Both the position numbers and the translations under genes were made by a program. A DNA stretch of 64,000 nucleotides from an uncultured Lachnospiraceae bacterium (GTDB taxonomy: Bacteria; Bacillota; Clostridia; Lachnospirales; Lachnospiraceae), in contig CAJTWA010000004.1 in the NCBI GenBank assembly GCA_910580195.1, forward strand, positions 60,267 through 124,266, in the 5' to 3' direction. Below the pieces are notes generated by a model. That model had not been told where the DNA came from. It worked only from the letters and a program-made list of their open reading frames with translations, and ran no database searches. Below, one piece after another: positions 8,987 to 16,396 of the stretch; position 1 is the stretch's first letter; each line of letters opens with the position of its first letter.

Positions 8987-9832
8987 CTACACCCCAGAAT
9001 ATGCCGAATACCCCGCATCAATCGGCAGGACTACCCCGGTAATTGCACTGGCCGCACGTTCGTCGCACAGGAAGAACACGCCGCCCAAAAGCTCTTCCCC
9101 TTCCACAAACCGTCCCATCGGGGTGCCTGCCAAAATTTTCTTAGAACGCGCCGTCGGCGAACCATCCTCCTGAAACAGCAAGGACCAGTTCTGGTTGGAA
9201 ACCAGAAAACCCGGTGCTATGGCATTGCAGCGGATCCCCGTCCCGGCAAAATGGGTTGCCAGCCATTGGGTAAAATTGGATACGGCAGCCTTTGCCCCGG
9301 AATACGCCGGGATTTTCGTCAGGGGGACATAGGCGTTCATGGAAGAAACATTCAGGATGCACCCAGATTTCCGTTCTGCCATCTCTTTTGCAAATACTTT
9401 GGTAGGCAGCAGCGTCCCCTGAAAATTCAGCTTGAATACAAAATCCACCCCTTTGGGGTCCAAATCAAAAAACGTCGTCTGCCCTTCTTTCCTTTCATGG
9501 TGGTATTCATTGTCCGTGGTAGCACGGGCGCTGTTCCCGCCTGCGCCATTAATTAAAATATCGCAAGGCCCAAGTTCTTCCAATACTTTCTGGTGGACTT
9601 CCTCAAGCTCATCTTCATCCAGCACGTTTGCCTTATAGCCTTTACAGAGAAACCCTTCCCCAGCTACTTCCTCTGCCAGCTTTTCCACGCTTTCCTGATT
9701 TAAGTCCAAGGCTGCAACCTTAGCGCCTGCCTGCGCAAAAGTCTTTGCCATGGTGCCGCAGAGGATGCCGCCCGCCCCGGTCACTACGGCTGTTTTTCCT
9801 GTAAAATTGATATTTAACGGTAACTCTAACAT
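8987..9832 (-). CDS. SDR-family oxidoreductase, D-mannonate oxidoreductase type
   Basis: A 281-residue short-chain dehydrogenase with the NAD(P)-binding motif TGAGGILCG near the N-terminus, NGAGG, the catalytic Ser in NVSSMNAY and YSGAKAA (YxxxK). Its length and the acidic insertion around residues 100-120 (NEYHHERKEGQTTFFDL) resemble the SDR-type mannonate/fructuronate oxidoreductases of hexuronate catabolism. That substrate is inferred; a generic sugar-acid dehydrogenase is also possible. The frame is open 41 codons further upstream, but the ATG at 9832 has AGAGGAG nine bases ahead and starts just before the Rossmann fold. No other hexuronate genes are nearby. Confidence 0.85.
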   Translation of the reverse strand: MLELPLNINFTGKTAVVTGAGGILCGTMAKTFAQAGAKVAALDLNQESVEKLAEEVAGEGFLCKGYKANVLDEDELEEVHQKVLEELGPCDILINGAGGNSARATTDNEYHHERKEGQTTFFDLDPKGVDFVFKLNFQGTLLPTKVFAKEMAERKSGCILNVSSMNAYVPLTKIPAYSGAKAAVSNFTQWLATHFAGTGIRCNAIAPGFLVSNQNWSLLFQEDGSPTARSKKILAGTPMGRFVEGEELLGGVFFLCDERAASAITGVVLPIDAGYSAYSGV

Positions 9833-10072
9833 TGCAATTCTCCTCTCTTTTTCCATTTCCTGCTGTTGGCTGCTGTGCCGGTATGCAAATTGCTCCGCAT
9901 ATTCCCCCTCGCGCCTTTTGCCTGCCCGCCTCTGGAACAGACGGATGCAGTGCACATTCAGCTTGATTTCTCCTTTTATTTTTGCATTGCTATTATTTTG
10001 TGTTAGCTATATTGGAAATATGTGTGAAAAAGATGGGAAAATTAGAAAATTTTGGTAATGCCCGAGCGTATC

Positions 10073-10166
10073 ATAAACCATCCCGCTGCAAGAAATAGAG
10101 TATCCCTTCCTAGCTTTTTTCCAAGAACGCTGCAAGCAGCGGGGTACCAAACCCGTGAAAGAATGA
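10073..10166. repeat. Dispersed ~95-bp repeat, copy 1 (second copy at 45041-45136)
   Basis: About 80 percent identical by eye to 45041-45136 in the same orientation. Conserved blocks include CCAGAACGCTG/CAAGAACGCTG and AAGCAGCGGGGTA. It contains CGCTGCAAG and GCTTGCAGCG-type short palindromes. It is directly followed by the palindromic element at 10168. No coding capacity is convincing. It occupies much of the gap 9833-10301. Confidence 0.7.
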
Positions 10167-10167
10167 A

Positions 10168-10266
10168 GGGGCTGTCAGGAAATTGCAGTCCTTCGCAATA
10201 TATGGCTGTGGTTCCCTGGGTTTCTCTACGATATATTGTGCCTAAATTCCATTTCCAGACAGCCCC
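10168..10266. repeat. 99-bp long-hairpin element with GGGGCTGTC ends
   Basis: Arms GGGGCTGTCAGGAAAT (from 10168) and ATTTCCAGACAGCCCC (to 10266) are inverted with one mismatch, and an inner CAATATAT/ATATATTG pair extends the stem. The outer GGGGCTG/CAGCCCC ends and the size match the element at 2094-2190, suggesting one MITE family whose ends resemble IS termini. It also lies 35 bases after the stop of the SecB-like gene. Confidence 0.6.
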
Positions 10267-10301
10267 CTAAATCCTGAGAAATGAAATATCCTATCCGCCA
10301 A

Positions 10302-10703
10302 TCAATCCTTCATCATTTCGCTTATGTTAAATACAGGCAGAACCACGCAATCCACGCCGGGCTGTGCCGTCAGAAGGGACACTTCGCTCCGCAGGTATGG
10401 CATTAAAATCGCAACTGAATTACTTGTTATCAGCGTATTCTTTGTTTCTTCTTCCAGCATTTCTTCCGATTCTATAGAAAAGAACCCTGTCAGGCTTATC
10501 CCCAAAAGATATTCCTCAGGCTTATTCCCTGTCAGGTCCAATGTAACCCGATATGAGTTTTTACCTTCCTGTTGTGAAATTGTGGACTGTATCTCCAACT
10601 CAAGCTCTTTTTCAGAAGAAAACCCAAGACGCTTAAATTCAATTTTATCAAATACAATCCTTCTTAACTTTAAAACGCTTAATACCGCTTCTCTTTTTTC
10701 CAT
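10302..10703 (-). CDS. SecB-like chaperone
   Basis: A 133-residue protein. Its C-terminal half has the SecB fold signature: AILMPYLRSEVSLLTAQPG then CVVLPVFNISEMM, where SecB proteins have ..LFPYxRExI..L..xGGFPPLxLxPIN. SecB is normally a proteobacterial export chaperone; solitary SecB-like proteins in Gram-positives are known mainly from toxin-antitoxin-chaperone systems (for example Rv1957 of M. tuberculosis). The ATG at 10703 is preceded by AAAGGTGTGG, better than a GTG three codons upstream. It is the last of three closely spaced genes, with an 11-base gap to the gene before it. I infer that it holds one of the two upstream products in a soluble or inactive state. Confidence 0.7.
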   Translation of the reverse strand: MEKREAVLSVLKLRRIVFDKIEFKRLGFSSEKELELEIQSTISQQEGKNSYRVTLDLTGNKPEEYLLGISLTGFFSIESEEMLEEETKNTLITSNSVAILMPYLRSEVSLLTAQPGVDCVVLPVFNISEMMKD

Positions 10704-10714
10704 AATCCACACCT

Positions 10715-11347
10715 TTATGCTGCAATATTGGATATTGCGTTACTGCTCCATTTTCCTAGATTTTCCGGCACTTTTAATTTAACTTTTTTCTCACAGTATA
10801 CGGTATAGCTTTCCTTTTGGATAATTTCCGCTGGAACAGATGGCTGCACTACCAAACACTCCCCTAAATCAAAACAAGTCCCAACCGCAAGGTTTAAATG
10901 GGACATATCCACGTATGGAATCCCTTTGCCATATCCATCTTGGTTCTGGTATTCTGCATCAAATTCCTTTATATATCCTTCCATCCCACTAGCCAAAACT
11001 TCAAAACATGCGCCCTCTTCTGGCAGCAATGCTTTATCCAACTCACAAATGGGATAGTGCTTTACCGTATCCATAGAAATTTCTTCACCAGAAATTACTT
11101 CCCAATATCCTTCCTGATGCAACATGGAGTCCCGCATGGAAACCCTCCCGTGCAGCAAATCAGAAACCTCCGGCACAGACAGTTTAACAACAACATAATC
11201 CAAAACATCCAAATCTGTGCACAAAGCCAAATAAAATTGTGCTCCGCCCTTACATAAAAAGAAAATGGGCACTTCCATATAATCTACCAATACCTGTTCC
11301 AAGTATAATTCTTTCCCATCAATATAAAAACATAATTCCTTTCCCAT
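10715..11347 (-). CDS. Uncharacterised protein of the SecB cassette (DUF6575-like)
   Basis: A 210-residue soluble acidic protein without signal peptide or membrane helix. The N-terminal part (residues 5-100; YMEVPIFFLCKGGAQFYLALC, then LLHGRVSMRDSMLHQEGYW) resembles the DUF6575 layout of a short beta-rich sensor-like domain; this is from memory and uncertain. The C-terminal 60 residues are a separate acidic/basic tail. The ATG at 11347 is one base after the stop of the preceding gene and has GGGAGGGG upstream. It is transcribed with the genes at 11349 and 10302. No known function. Confidence 0.6.
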   Translation of the reverse strand: MGKELCFYIDGKELYLEQVLVDYMEVPIFFLCKGGAQFYLALCTDLDVLDYVVVKLSVPEVSDLLHGRVSMRDSMLHQEGYWEVISGEEISMDTVKHYPICELDKALLPEEGACFEVLASGMEGYIKEFDAEYQNQDGYGKGIPYVDMSHLNLAVGTCFDLGECLVVQPSVPAEIIQKESYTVYCEKKVKLKVPENLGKWSSNAISNIAA

Positions 11348-11348
11348 T

Positions 11349-11798
11349 TCACACCCCTCCCATTAACTGGAACCCGCTCACATCTGCGTTTTCAAATAGC
11401 CACCAGCACACATGATGTTCCTTTTTATTTGTATCTTGGGGGCCTCCTTCTTTATAAACATATCCAGCCGCCATTTTTTTATTCGGATTAGGAAATCTCA
11501 TTTTCTGCTCAACAATTTCTTTCCTCAAAAAACTTGATACCCCATAAAAATGGGGATCTTTAGAAAAATCTTTTTGCATCCCCCTTGGAACCTTGGGGCT
11601 TTTATTTAATTCAAAATAGGATTTGAAATCTTCGGAAGTAATTGGGCTATTGTCATCTGCTTTGCGCGCCACTGCTCTGTACACATAAATTTTCTCGTAT
11701 GCAACCATAGTGGTGTCTGGTAATTCAATTTCATGATCCAGAAGCTTCTTCCGAAGGACCGCTGGAAATTTCATATACAACTCTTCCTCTAACTGCAT
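11349..11798 (-). CDS. Uncharacterised small protein, first gene of the SecB cassette
   Basis: A 149-residue (or 141-residue) protein. The ATG at 11774 has a strong AGAGGAAGAG upstream, while the first ATG at 11798 has AAAAGGGG, so the start is open. It contains YEKIYVYRAVARK..ITSEDFKSYFE then HFYGVSSFL and a Trp-rich HHVCWWLFENADVSGF end. The YR..xV / DFxSxxE / GxS pattern is seen in small proteins of accessory modules whose function I cannot name. It is lysine-rich and could be the toxin-like partner of a chaperone-controlled pair, but nothing shows catalytic residues. A palindrome at 11901-11923 lies upstream. Confidence 0.6.
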   Translation of the reverse strand: MQLEEELYMKFPAVLRKKLLDHEIELPDTTMVAYEKIYVYRAVARKADDNSPITSEDFKSYFELNKSPKVPRGMQKDFSKDPHFYGVSSFLRKEIVEQKMRFPNPNKKMAAGYVYKEGGPQDTNKKEHHVCWWLFENADVSGFQLMGGV

Positions 11799-11900
11799 TT
11801 ACCCATATCCCCTTTTGTACTTCCCCATCGCTGCCCGCCTTCTTTGGCGTACCCGGCAGGCCTCTTTTCCAAATGTAGTTCCTAATAACACATAATAAGG

Positions 11901-11923
11901 AAAAAATCAAGTCTTGACTTTTT
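11901..11923. promoter_or_regulatory. Palindrome TCAAGTCTTGA upstream of the SecB cassette
   Basis: A 23-base imperfect palindrome with core TCAAG-T-CTTGA flanked by A-runs and T-runs. On the minus strand it overlaps a possible -35 (TTGATT) with TATTAG 17 bases downstream, 100 bases before the cassette. It suits an operator for autoregulation. The rest of the gap 11799-12121 is AT-rich with nothing further recognised except a second GACTTGAC at 11959-11966. Confidence 0.4.
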
Positions 11924-12121
11924 ATTTTGGATTATAACATGAAATTTCCTGACAAAACAGACTTGACATATTATCCTGATTATGATAAGGAATATCAAAA
12001 TTCTGGTTAATGGACATAAGGATTGGTTACATAAAATAAATTTCTACATGCAAGGCTGCACTTCCCTGCACACAAGAAATAATATGCAGGGCACCACTCC
12101 CGGATTATTTACCTAACGGCA

Positions 12122-12946
12122 TCAAGCCTTATCCGGGCAGACCCCCACCAGCTCACCCAGCCGGACCCTCGTTTCCATCCCCGTGCCGCTAAGCCCCGCT
12201 GCCTTACTGCTCAGTTCCAGCTTCCCTTTTTCCACCAGCAAGAGGATGGTGGATCCGCCAAATTCAAAGTAGCCTTTCTCCTCCCCTTGGAACACCTGCC
12301 CGTCCCTTGGGTAATTGCAGATTTTCCCCACCAGCAGGGCGCCAATTTCCATCTGGATAAGATTCCCAAACCGCTGGGTCTTCAGCTCCGTATATTCCCT
12401 GCTGTTTTCCGCATAGACTGGGACTGACCCGCAGGCAATGGGGCGGACGCAGTGCAGTTTTCCCGGGATTGCCCGGCTCCGCCTTACCACCCCGTCGCTG
12501 ACATAACAGTAACGGTGGTAATCTTGGGGCGTCAGCCGGAAAATCAGGCAGGTGCCGCCTGCATACCGCTTCGCCAGTTTCCGGCTTTTTAACAGCTCTT
12601 CCAGACGGTATTCCACATGCTTGATGTTGTATGCCTGCCCGTCGCTGATGGGATAAATGCTCAGATGCCCGTCGCAGGGGCTGATGAAATGCCCCGGCGT
12701 AATGTCAACCTCCTCCGCGCGCCTTTTCCTTGTGAAAAAACTGTTGAAGGAACGGTATGTTTCCTCAAACCCTTCCATGTCTATGCCATGCTTTTTGATA
12801 AACAAAGGCACCAGCCACCGGGACAGCCGGGAATCCAAAAATCTCCCTGCTGCCTTGGAAAAACATGGCCGCGTCAGCACTTTCAGCGCCAGCCGCCCGG
12901 GAACTGTCCCATATAAAAACCTAACGCTCAATGACTCTTTTTTCAT
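12122..12946 (-). CDS. psd: Phosphatidylserine decarboxylase proenzyme
   Basis: A 274-residue protein converting phosphatidylserine to phosphatidylethanolamine at the membrane. Family motifs are FNSFFTRK, DGHLSIYP, HRYCYVSDG (catalytic His region) and a C-terminal YFEFGGSTILLL. The GGST corresponds to the LGST motif, where self-cleavage before Ser creates the pyruvoyl group. It overlaps the pssA stop by four bases (ATGA), giving a PssA-Psd operon that makes PE from CDP-diacylglycerol and serine. Length is normal for the short Firmicute-type enzymes. No signal peptide. Confidence 0.93.
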   Translation of the reverse strand: MKKESLSVRFLYGTVPGRLALKVLTRPCFSKAAGRFLDSRLSRWLVPLFIKKHGIDMEGFEETYRSFNSFFTRKRRAEEVDITPGHFISPCDGHLSIYPISDGQAYNIKHVEYRLEELLKSRKLAKRYAGGTCLIFRLTPQDYHRYCYVSDGVVRRSRAIPGKLHCVRPIACGSVPVYAENSREYTELKTQRFGNLIQMEIGALLVGKICNYPRDGQVFQGEEKGYFEFGGSTILLLVEKGKLELSSKAAGLSGTGMETRVRLGELVGVCPDKA

Positions 12947-13587
12947 ACATCCAACCCAAACCCTAACAATAAAATCGTAAACTCTACTGCTCCTGTAAAA
13001 ATAATCCCAATTTTCCCTGCCATATAAGGCTTTTTAATTTTAATCGGCAGGAGAAATGCAGCCGCCATCATCCCCAGCACTGCAGAAAACAGCAAATCCG
13101 CACGCAGCATAAGACGCCTTCCCAGAATAAAGAAAATCGGCAAAAGCAGCGCTGCCGATGTAACCGGGAGCCCAAGGTACCATTTCCGGGAACCTGTTTC
13201 CATCTGCTGCCGCTCTTCCTCCAGCACGTTAAAATACGCCAAGCGGATCAAAGTGCACAGCACATAAAAGCTGGCTGCCAGAAATACCAAATGCCCCTTC
13301 CCGCCAATCTGGTAGGTAAACAGCGCAGGCAGCACGCCAAAGCAAATCAAGTCGCTTAAGGAGTCAATCTGTATGCCAAACTTCTTCTCCCGGGCATCCC
13401 GCTGCTTGGTGGCTGCAACCGCCCCGTCAAACATATCACAAATCCCTGCTGCCATCAGGCAGATTACCGTCTGCCGGTAAGCCCCCTCCATGGCAAATGT
13501 AATGCCGGTAAACCCTGCCAGCATCCCGAGATATGTAAGCACTACCGTGTAATTATAATAACCGCATAACCGCTTTTTTTCTTCCAT
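12943..13587 (-). CDS. pssA: CDP-diacylglycerol-serine O-phosphatidyltransferase
   Basis: A 214-residue integral membrane CDP-alcohol phosphatidyltransferase. The signature runs CDMFDGAVAATKQRDAREKK then FGIQIDSLSD, supplying the paired Asp metal ligands. About six hydrophobic segments follow. The frame extends 40 codons upstream, but the ATG at 13587 has GGAGG five bases away and gives the standard N-terminus (LCGYYNYTVVLTYLG). It feeds psd, with which it overlaps by 4 bases, and lies 132 bases after the VTT-domain gene. Confidence 0.9.
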   Translation of the reverse strand: MEEKKRLCGYYNYTVVLTYLGMLAGFTGITFAMEGAYRQTVICLMAAGICDMFDGAVAATKQRDAREKKFGIQIDSLSDLICFGVLPALFTYQIGGKGHLVFLAASFYVLCTLIRLAYFNVLEEERQQMETGSRKWYLGLPVTSAALLLPIFFILGRRLMLRADLLFSAVLGMMAAAFLLPIKIKKPYMAGKIGIIFTGAVEFTILLLGFGLDV

Positions 13588-13719
13588 AACTTCCTCCGCC
13601 TTCTTAAATTTTCCTGAAAATAAAAATTTTCCATTTGTCATAAGTTCCATTATTTCTTTTCGGAATAGCCTTTCCAACTTCCCATATATGCTCTTTGCTA
13701 TCGGCAAAGCGCATATTCC

Positions 13720-14298
13720 TTACACGGCCGCCGAAAACAGCATGCTGTACGCAAGGATGCACCACGGTTTCCCCAACAGGATAATTGCCGTAAATTTCCG
13801 TGCGCTCATTTTTGTAAGTCCCGTAAAATAGCAAAAAAAATCATCCGGGAACAGGGGCAGCACCATCCCAAGGAACAAAACCGCCGTATAAGACTTGCTC
13901 TTTGCAGCCCATTCGGACAGCTTTTCATACCGTTTCCCGGGGAACATTTTGCTTACAAACGCCCTGCCATATTTTTTTGCCAGCAAAAATGCCAAAATCG
14001 ACCCTGCTGAAATCCCAATAAAGTTGCACCAGAAGCCTCCCATGCACCCAAAAAGCGCAGCCCCCGCCGCACATCCCACAAACCCGGGCAGCACCGGCAC
14101 CACCACCTGCCCCGCCTGCACCAGAATCAGGATAACCGGCGCAAGGAGGCCAAACCCCGCAATATACCGCTGCAATGTTTCTATGGAATGGAATTCCCCA
14201 TCTAAATAGCCTTTAAAAACCCCAGCACAGAGCACTAAACATAGCAGCAGAAGGGCCGCGGTAAGAAATCTCTGAAATTTTTCCATATTGCTTTCCAT
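13720..14298 (-). CDS. TVP38/TMEM64-family (VTT domain) membrane protein
   Basis: A 192-residue polytopic membrane protein with the VTT/DedA-related core: GLLAPVILILVQAGQVVVPVLPG (re-entrant loop), a G-rich stretch (GCAAGAALFG) and FPDDFFCYFTGLTKMS. Members act in phospholipid scrambling or flipping and membrane homeostasis. Placement directly upstream of pssA and psd fits a phospholipid role, which is inference. No signal peptide apart from the first membrane segment. Confidence 0.87.
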   Translation of the reverse strand: MESNMEKFQRFLTAALLLLCLVLCAGVFKGYLDGEFHSIETLQRYIAGFGLLAPVILILVQAGQVVVPVLPGFVGCAAGAALFGCMGGFWCNFIGISAGSILAFLLAKKYGRAFVSKMFPGKRYEKLSEWAAKSKSYTAVLFLGMVLPLFPDDFFCYFTGLTKMSARKFTAIILLGKPWCILAYSMLFSAAV

Positions 14299-14507
14299 AC
14301 TCCCTGCCTCCCTTCATGGTTCCCCGATACACCATATCCTATCATACTAGTAAATGGGCTTTTTCGCAATCATATTCTTACATCCACCAATATATAACAA
14401 TTCCGCAAGTTTTAATATAGTCCTTATAGCCCAAGCCAATGCCGGGCACGCACGTTCTTATGAAAGAAGAAAAGTGCGCTCCGCCCACCCCTGCGCCCTA
14501 CTTCCTT

Positions 14508-14621
14508 GGCAAGCGCAGCTTTTGTTCCGCGCGCGAAGCTGCGCAGGGTCTGCCCCAGCGAAACGAGGGTATCATTGCCCAAAGGGCTTTTCTTTCCTAG
14601 GGCGCTCTTTCCTATGAAAGA
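14508..14621. repeat. Dispersed ~115-bp repeat, copy 1 (second copy at 38578-38694)
   Basis: Nearly identical to 38578-38694 over the block starting GGCAAGCGCAGCTTTTGTTC and ending near CCTATGAAAGAAAA. It contains a 9-bp stem (GCGCAGCTT/AAGCTGCGC) around a GCGCGC-rich loop, and a second CCCTA/TAGGG pair. No promoter or gene is evident. Read in the minus direction both copies encode the same short peptide (SLGQTLRSFARGTKAAL), probably incidental. It lies downstream of the terminator after mnmA, within the gap 14299-14661. Confidence 0.75.
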
Positions 14622-14650
14622 AAATAAGGCTGTGCGCACCCAGCACAGCC
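14621..14650 (-). terminator. Rho-independent terminator after mnmA
   Basis: On the minus strand a GGCTGTGC/GCACAGCC stem with a 7-base loop is followed by TTATTTTCTTTC. It begins 11 bases after the mnmA stop and closes the Rrf2-nifS-nifU-mnmA operon. Confidence 0.8.
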
Positions 14651-14661
14651 TAATCACAGGG

Positions 14662-15741
14662 CTATAGGATTGTCCCGCCCCCTAAAACAATGTCCCCGTC
14701 ATAAAACACCACCGCCTGCCCGGGCGTAATCGCACGCACAGGCTCATGGAACCGGCAAAACACCTGATCTTCCCCTGTTTTTTGAATGGTGCAAGGCGCC
14801 CCGGCATGGTTATAGCGGATTTTTGCCACAACCTCCCGTTCGCCTTCCAAATCCGGGACAGACATAAAATTCAGCCTGTCCCCATAAAGGGTTTCCCCAA
14901 ACACCTCTTCGTTCGCCCCAAGGACTACCTCGTTGGTATCCGGCCGGAGCTCCGTTACAAAGACAGGGACGCCCATGGCTATCCCCAAGCCTTTGCGCTG
15001 CCCAACCGTATAATGGGTAATCCCTTTATGCCGCCCTAGGATCTTGCCGTCCTTTGTGACAAAATTTCCCGGCGGGGGCACGTCGCCCTTTTGCTGCCGT
15101 TCAATAAACCCTGCATAATCATGGTCGGGGATAAAGCAGATTTCCTGGCTGTCCGGCTTATTTGCCGTGCGAAGCCCCAGCTTTTCTGCCATGGCGCGGA
15201 TTTCCTCCTTAGTGTAATCCCCTACCGGCATTAAGGTATGGGCAAGCTGGCGCTGGGTCAGGCTATACAGGGCATACGTCTGGTCCTTGGCCGCTGCGGC
15301 TGATTTTTGCAGCGCATACCTGCCGTTTTCAAGTTTTTGGATACGGGCATAATGGCCGGTAGCGATATAGTCCGCCCCGATTGCCATGCTGCGCGCTAAG
15401 AGCGAATCCCATTTCACATACCGGTTGCAGGCAATGCAGGGGTTGGGGGTCCTGGCCTTTTGGTATTCCGCCACAAAATAATCTATGACATTTTTCTTAA
15501 ATTCTTCCCGGAAATTCATGACATAATGGGGAATCCCAAGCATTGCCGCCACCCGCCTGGCATCCTCCACAGCGGCCAGGCCGCAGCATCCGCCCTGCTC
15601 TTCCAAGGCCTCTTCTGGCTCCTGCTGCCAAATCTGCATGGTGGCGCCAATGACCTCATACCCTTGTTCCTTTAACAGCCATGCGGCCACGGAAGAGTCC
15701 ACGCCGCCGGACATGCCTACTACGACTTTCTTTTTTCCCAT
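14662..15741 (-). CDS. mnmA: tRNA-specific 2-thiouridylase MnmA
   Basis: A 359-residue ATP-pyrophosphatase that thiolates U34 of tRNA Lys, Glu and Gln. The P-loop-like VVVGMSGGVDSSVAAWLL is at the N-terminus. The catalytic Cys pair is PNPCIACNRYVKW (nucleophile) and SQEICFIPDHDY (persulfide Cys). The C-terminal beta-barrel tRNA-binding domain is present. It lies 6 bases after the NifU-like scaffold and downstream of the cysteine desulfurase that supplies its sulfur. Length is typical. Confidence 0.96.
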   Translation of the reverse strand: MGKKKVVVGMSGGVDSSVAAWLLKEQGYEVIGATMQIWQQEPEEALEEQGGCCGLAAVEDARRVAAMLGIPHYVMNFREEFKKNVIDYFVAEYQKARTPNPCIACNRYVKWDSLLARSMAIGADYIATGHYARIQKLENGRYALQKSAAAAKDQTYALYSLTQRQLAHTLMPVGDYTKEEIRAMAEKLGLRTANKPDSQEICFIPDHDYAGFIERQQKGDVPPPGNFVTKDGKILGRHKGITHYTVGQRKGLGIAMGVPVFVTELRPDTNEVVLGANEEVFGETLYGDRLNFMSVPDLEGEREVVAKIRYNHAGAPCTIQKTGEDQVFCRFHEPVRAITPGQAVVFYDGDIVLGGGTIL

Positions 15742-15747
15742 ATGGTT

Positions 15748-16185
15748 TTAGTAATCCTCTTCCTCTTCTTCCTCGCCGATGTCGGCCTTAGGTTTTTCCA
15801 AGCCTTCAATCTTTATGCCGTTTTTCTCCGCATAGTCCCAGAGCGCTGCATGGATGGCTTCTTCTGCCAGCAGGGAACAGTGGACTTTCACTGGGGGAAG
15901 GCCGTCTAACGCCTCCATAACCGCCTTGTTGGTTACCTGCAGCGCCTCCTGCACCGTTTTCCCTTTTACCAGCTCGGTTGCCATGGAACTGGTTGCCACA
16001 GCGGCGCCGCAGCCGAAGGTCTTGAATTTTACGTCTTTTATGATGCCATCGCCGTCAATGTCAAGGAAAATGCGCATGATATCGCCGCATTTTGCATTTC
16101 CCACAGTCCCTACGCCGCTGGCATTTTCGATTTCCCCTACATTCCTTGGGTTTTTAAAATGGTCCATTACTTTTTCACTATACAT
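15748..16185 (-). CDS. nifU: NifU/IscU-type iron-sulfur cluster scaffold
   Basis: A 145-residue scaffold protein on which Fe-S clusters are assembled. The three ligand cysteines are in GNAKCGDIM, FGCGAA and VHCSLLAEEA, with the usual Asp next to the first Cys. The C-terminus is an acidic tail (GEEEEEED). It is paired with the cysteine desulfurase upstream across a repeat-filled gap. The N-terminus MYSEKVMDHFKNPRNVG is typical of the NifU N-terminal domain class of Clostridia. Confidence 0.95.
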   Translation of the reverse strand: MYSEKVMDHFKNPRNVGEIENASGVGTVGNAKCGDIMRIFLDIDGDGIIKDVKFKTFGCGAAVATSSMATELVKGKTVQEALQVTNKAVMEALDGLPPVKVHCSLLAEEAIHAALWDYAEKNGIKIEGLEKPKADIGEEEEEEDY

Positions 16186-16252
16186 GGTTCTTCCTCCAAA
16201 ATTTAAATTTGTATCTTACCATTACTGGGCTTCTTGTCAAACTTCTGTTTTC

Positions 16253-16396
16253 CCCATTTCCTTCTTCCACGTGCTTTTTCATATGGCACCCATTTCCTTC
16301 TTCCACGTGCTTTTCCATAATAGCACCCGTTTCTTTAATTCCCGTGCTTTTTCATATGGCATCCATTTCTTTAATTCCCGTGCTTTTTCATATAAT
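16253..16396. repeat. Four tandem copies of a 36-bp unit across the nifS stop codon
   Basis: Units begin at 16253, 16289, 16326 and 16362 (lengths 36, 37, 36, 35). The last, in-gene unit encodes the NifS C-terminus YMKKHGN and its stop. The two inner units are near-identical (ending TTCTTTAATTCCCGTG), and the two outer ones share a diverged TTCCTTCTTCCACGTG version. Each copy recreates an ATG-AAA-AAG-CAC start. It fills the gap between nifS and nifU. Confidence 0.9.

Noticed and set aside
14424..14657. 77-residue minus-strand frame downstream of mnmA, similar to one at 38323-38652
   Set aside because: The similarity comes from the shared 115-bp repeat; the second frame runs over the jetB gene, so a real protein is unlikely.
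16253..16396. CRISPR-like array near nifS
   Set aside because: Units are directly adjacent with no unique spacers, and one unit is coding. It is a tandem repeat, not a CRISPR.
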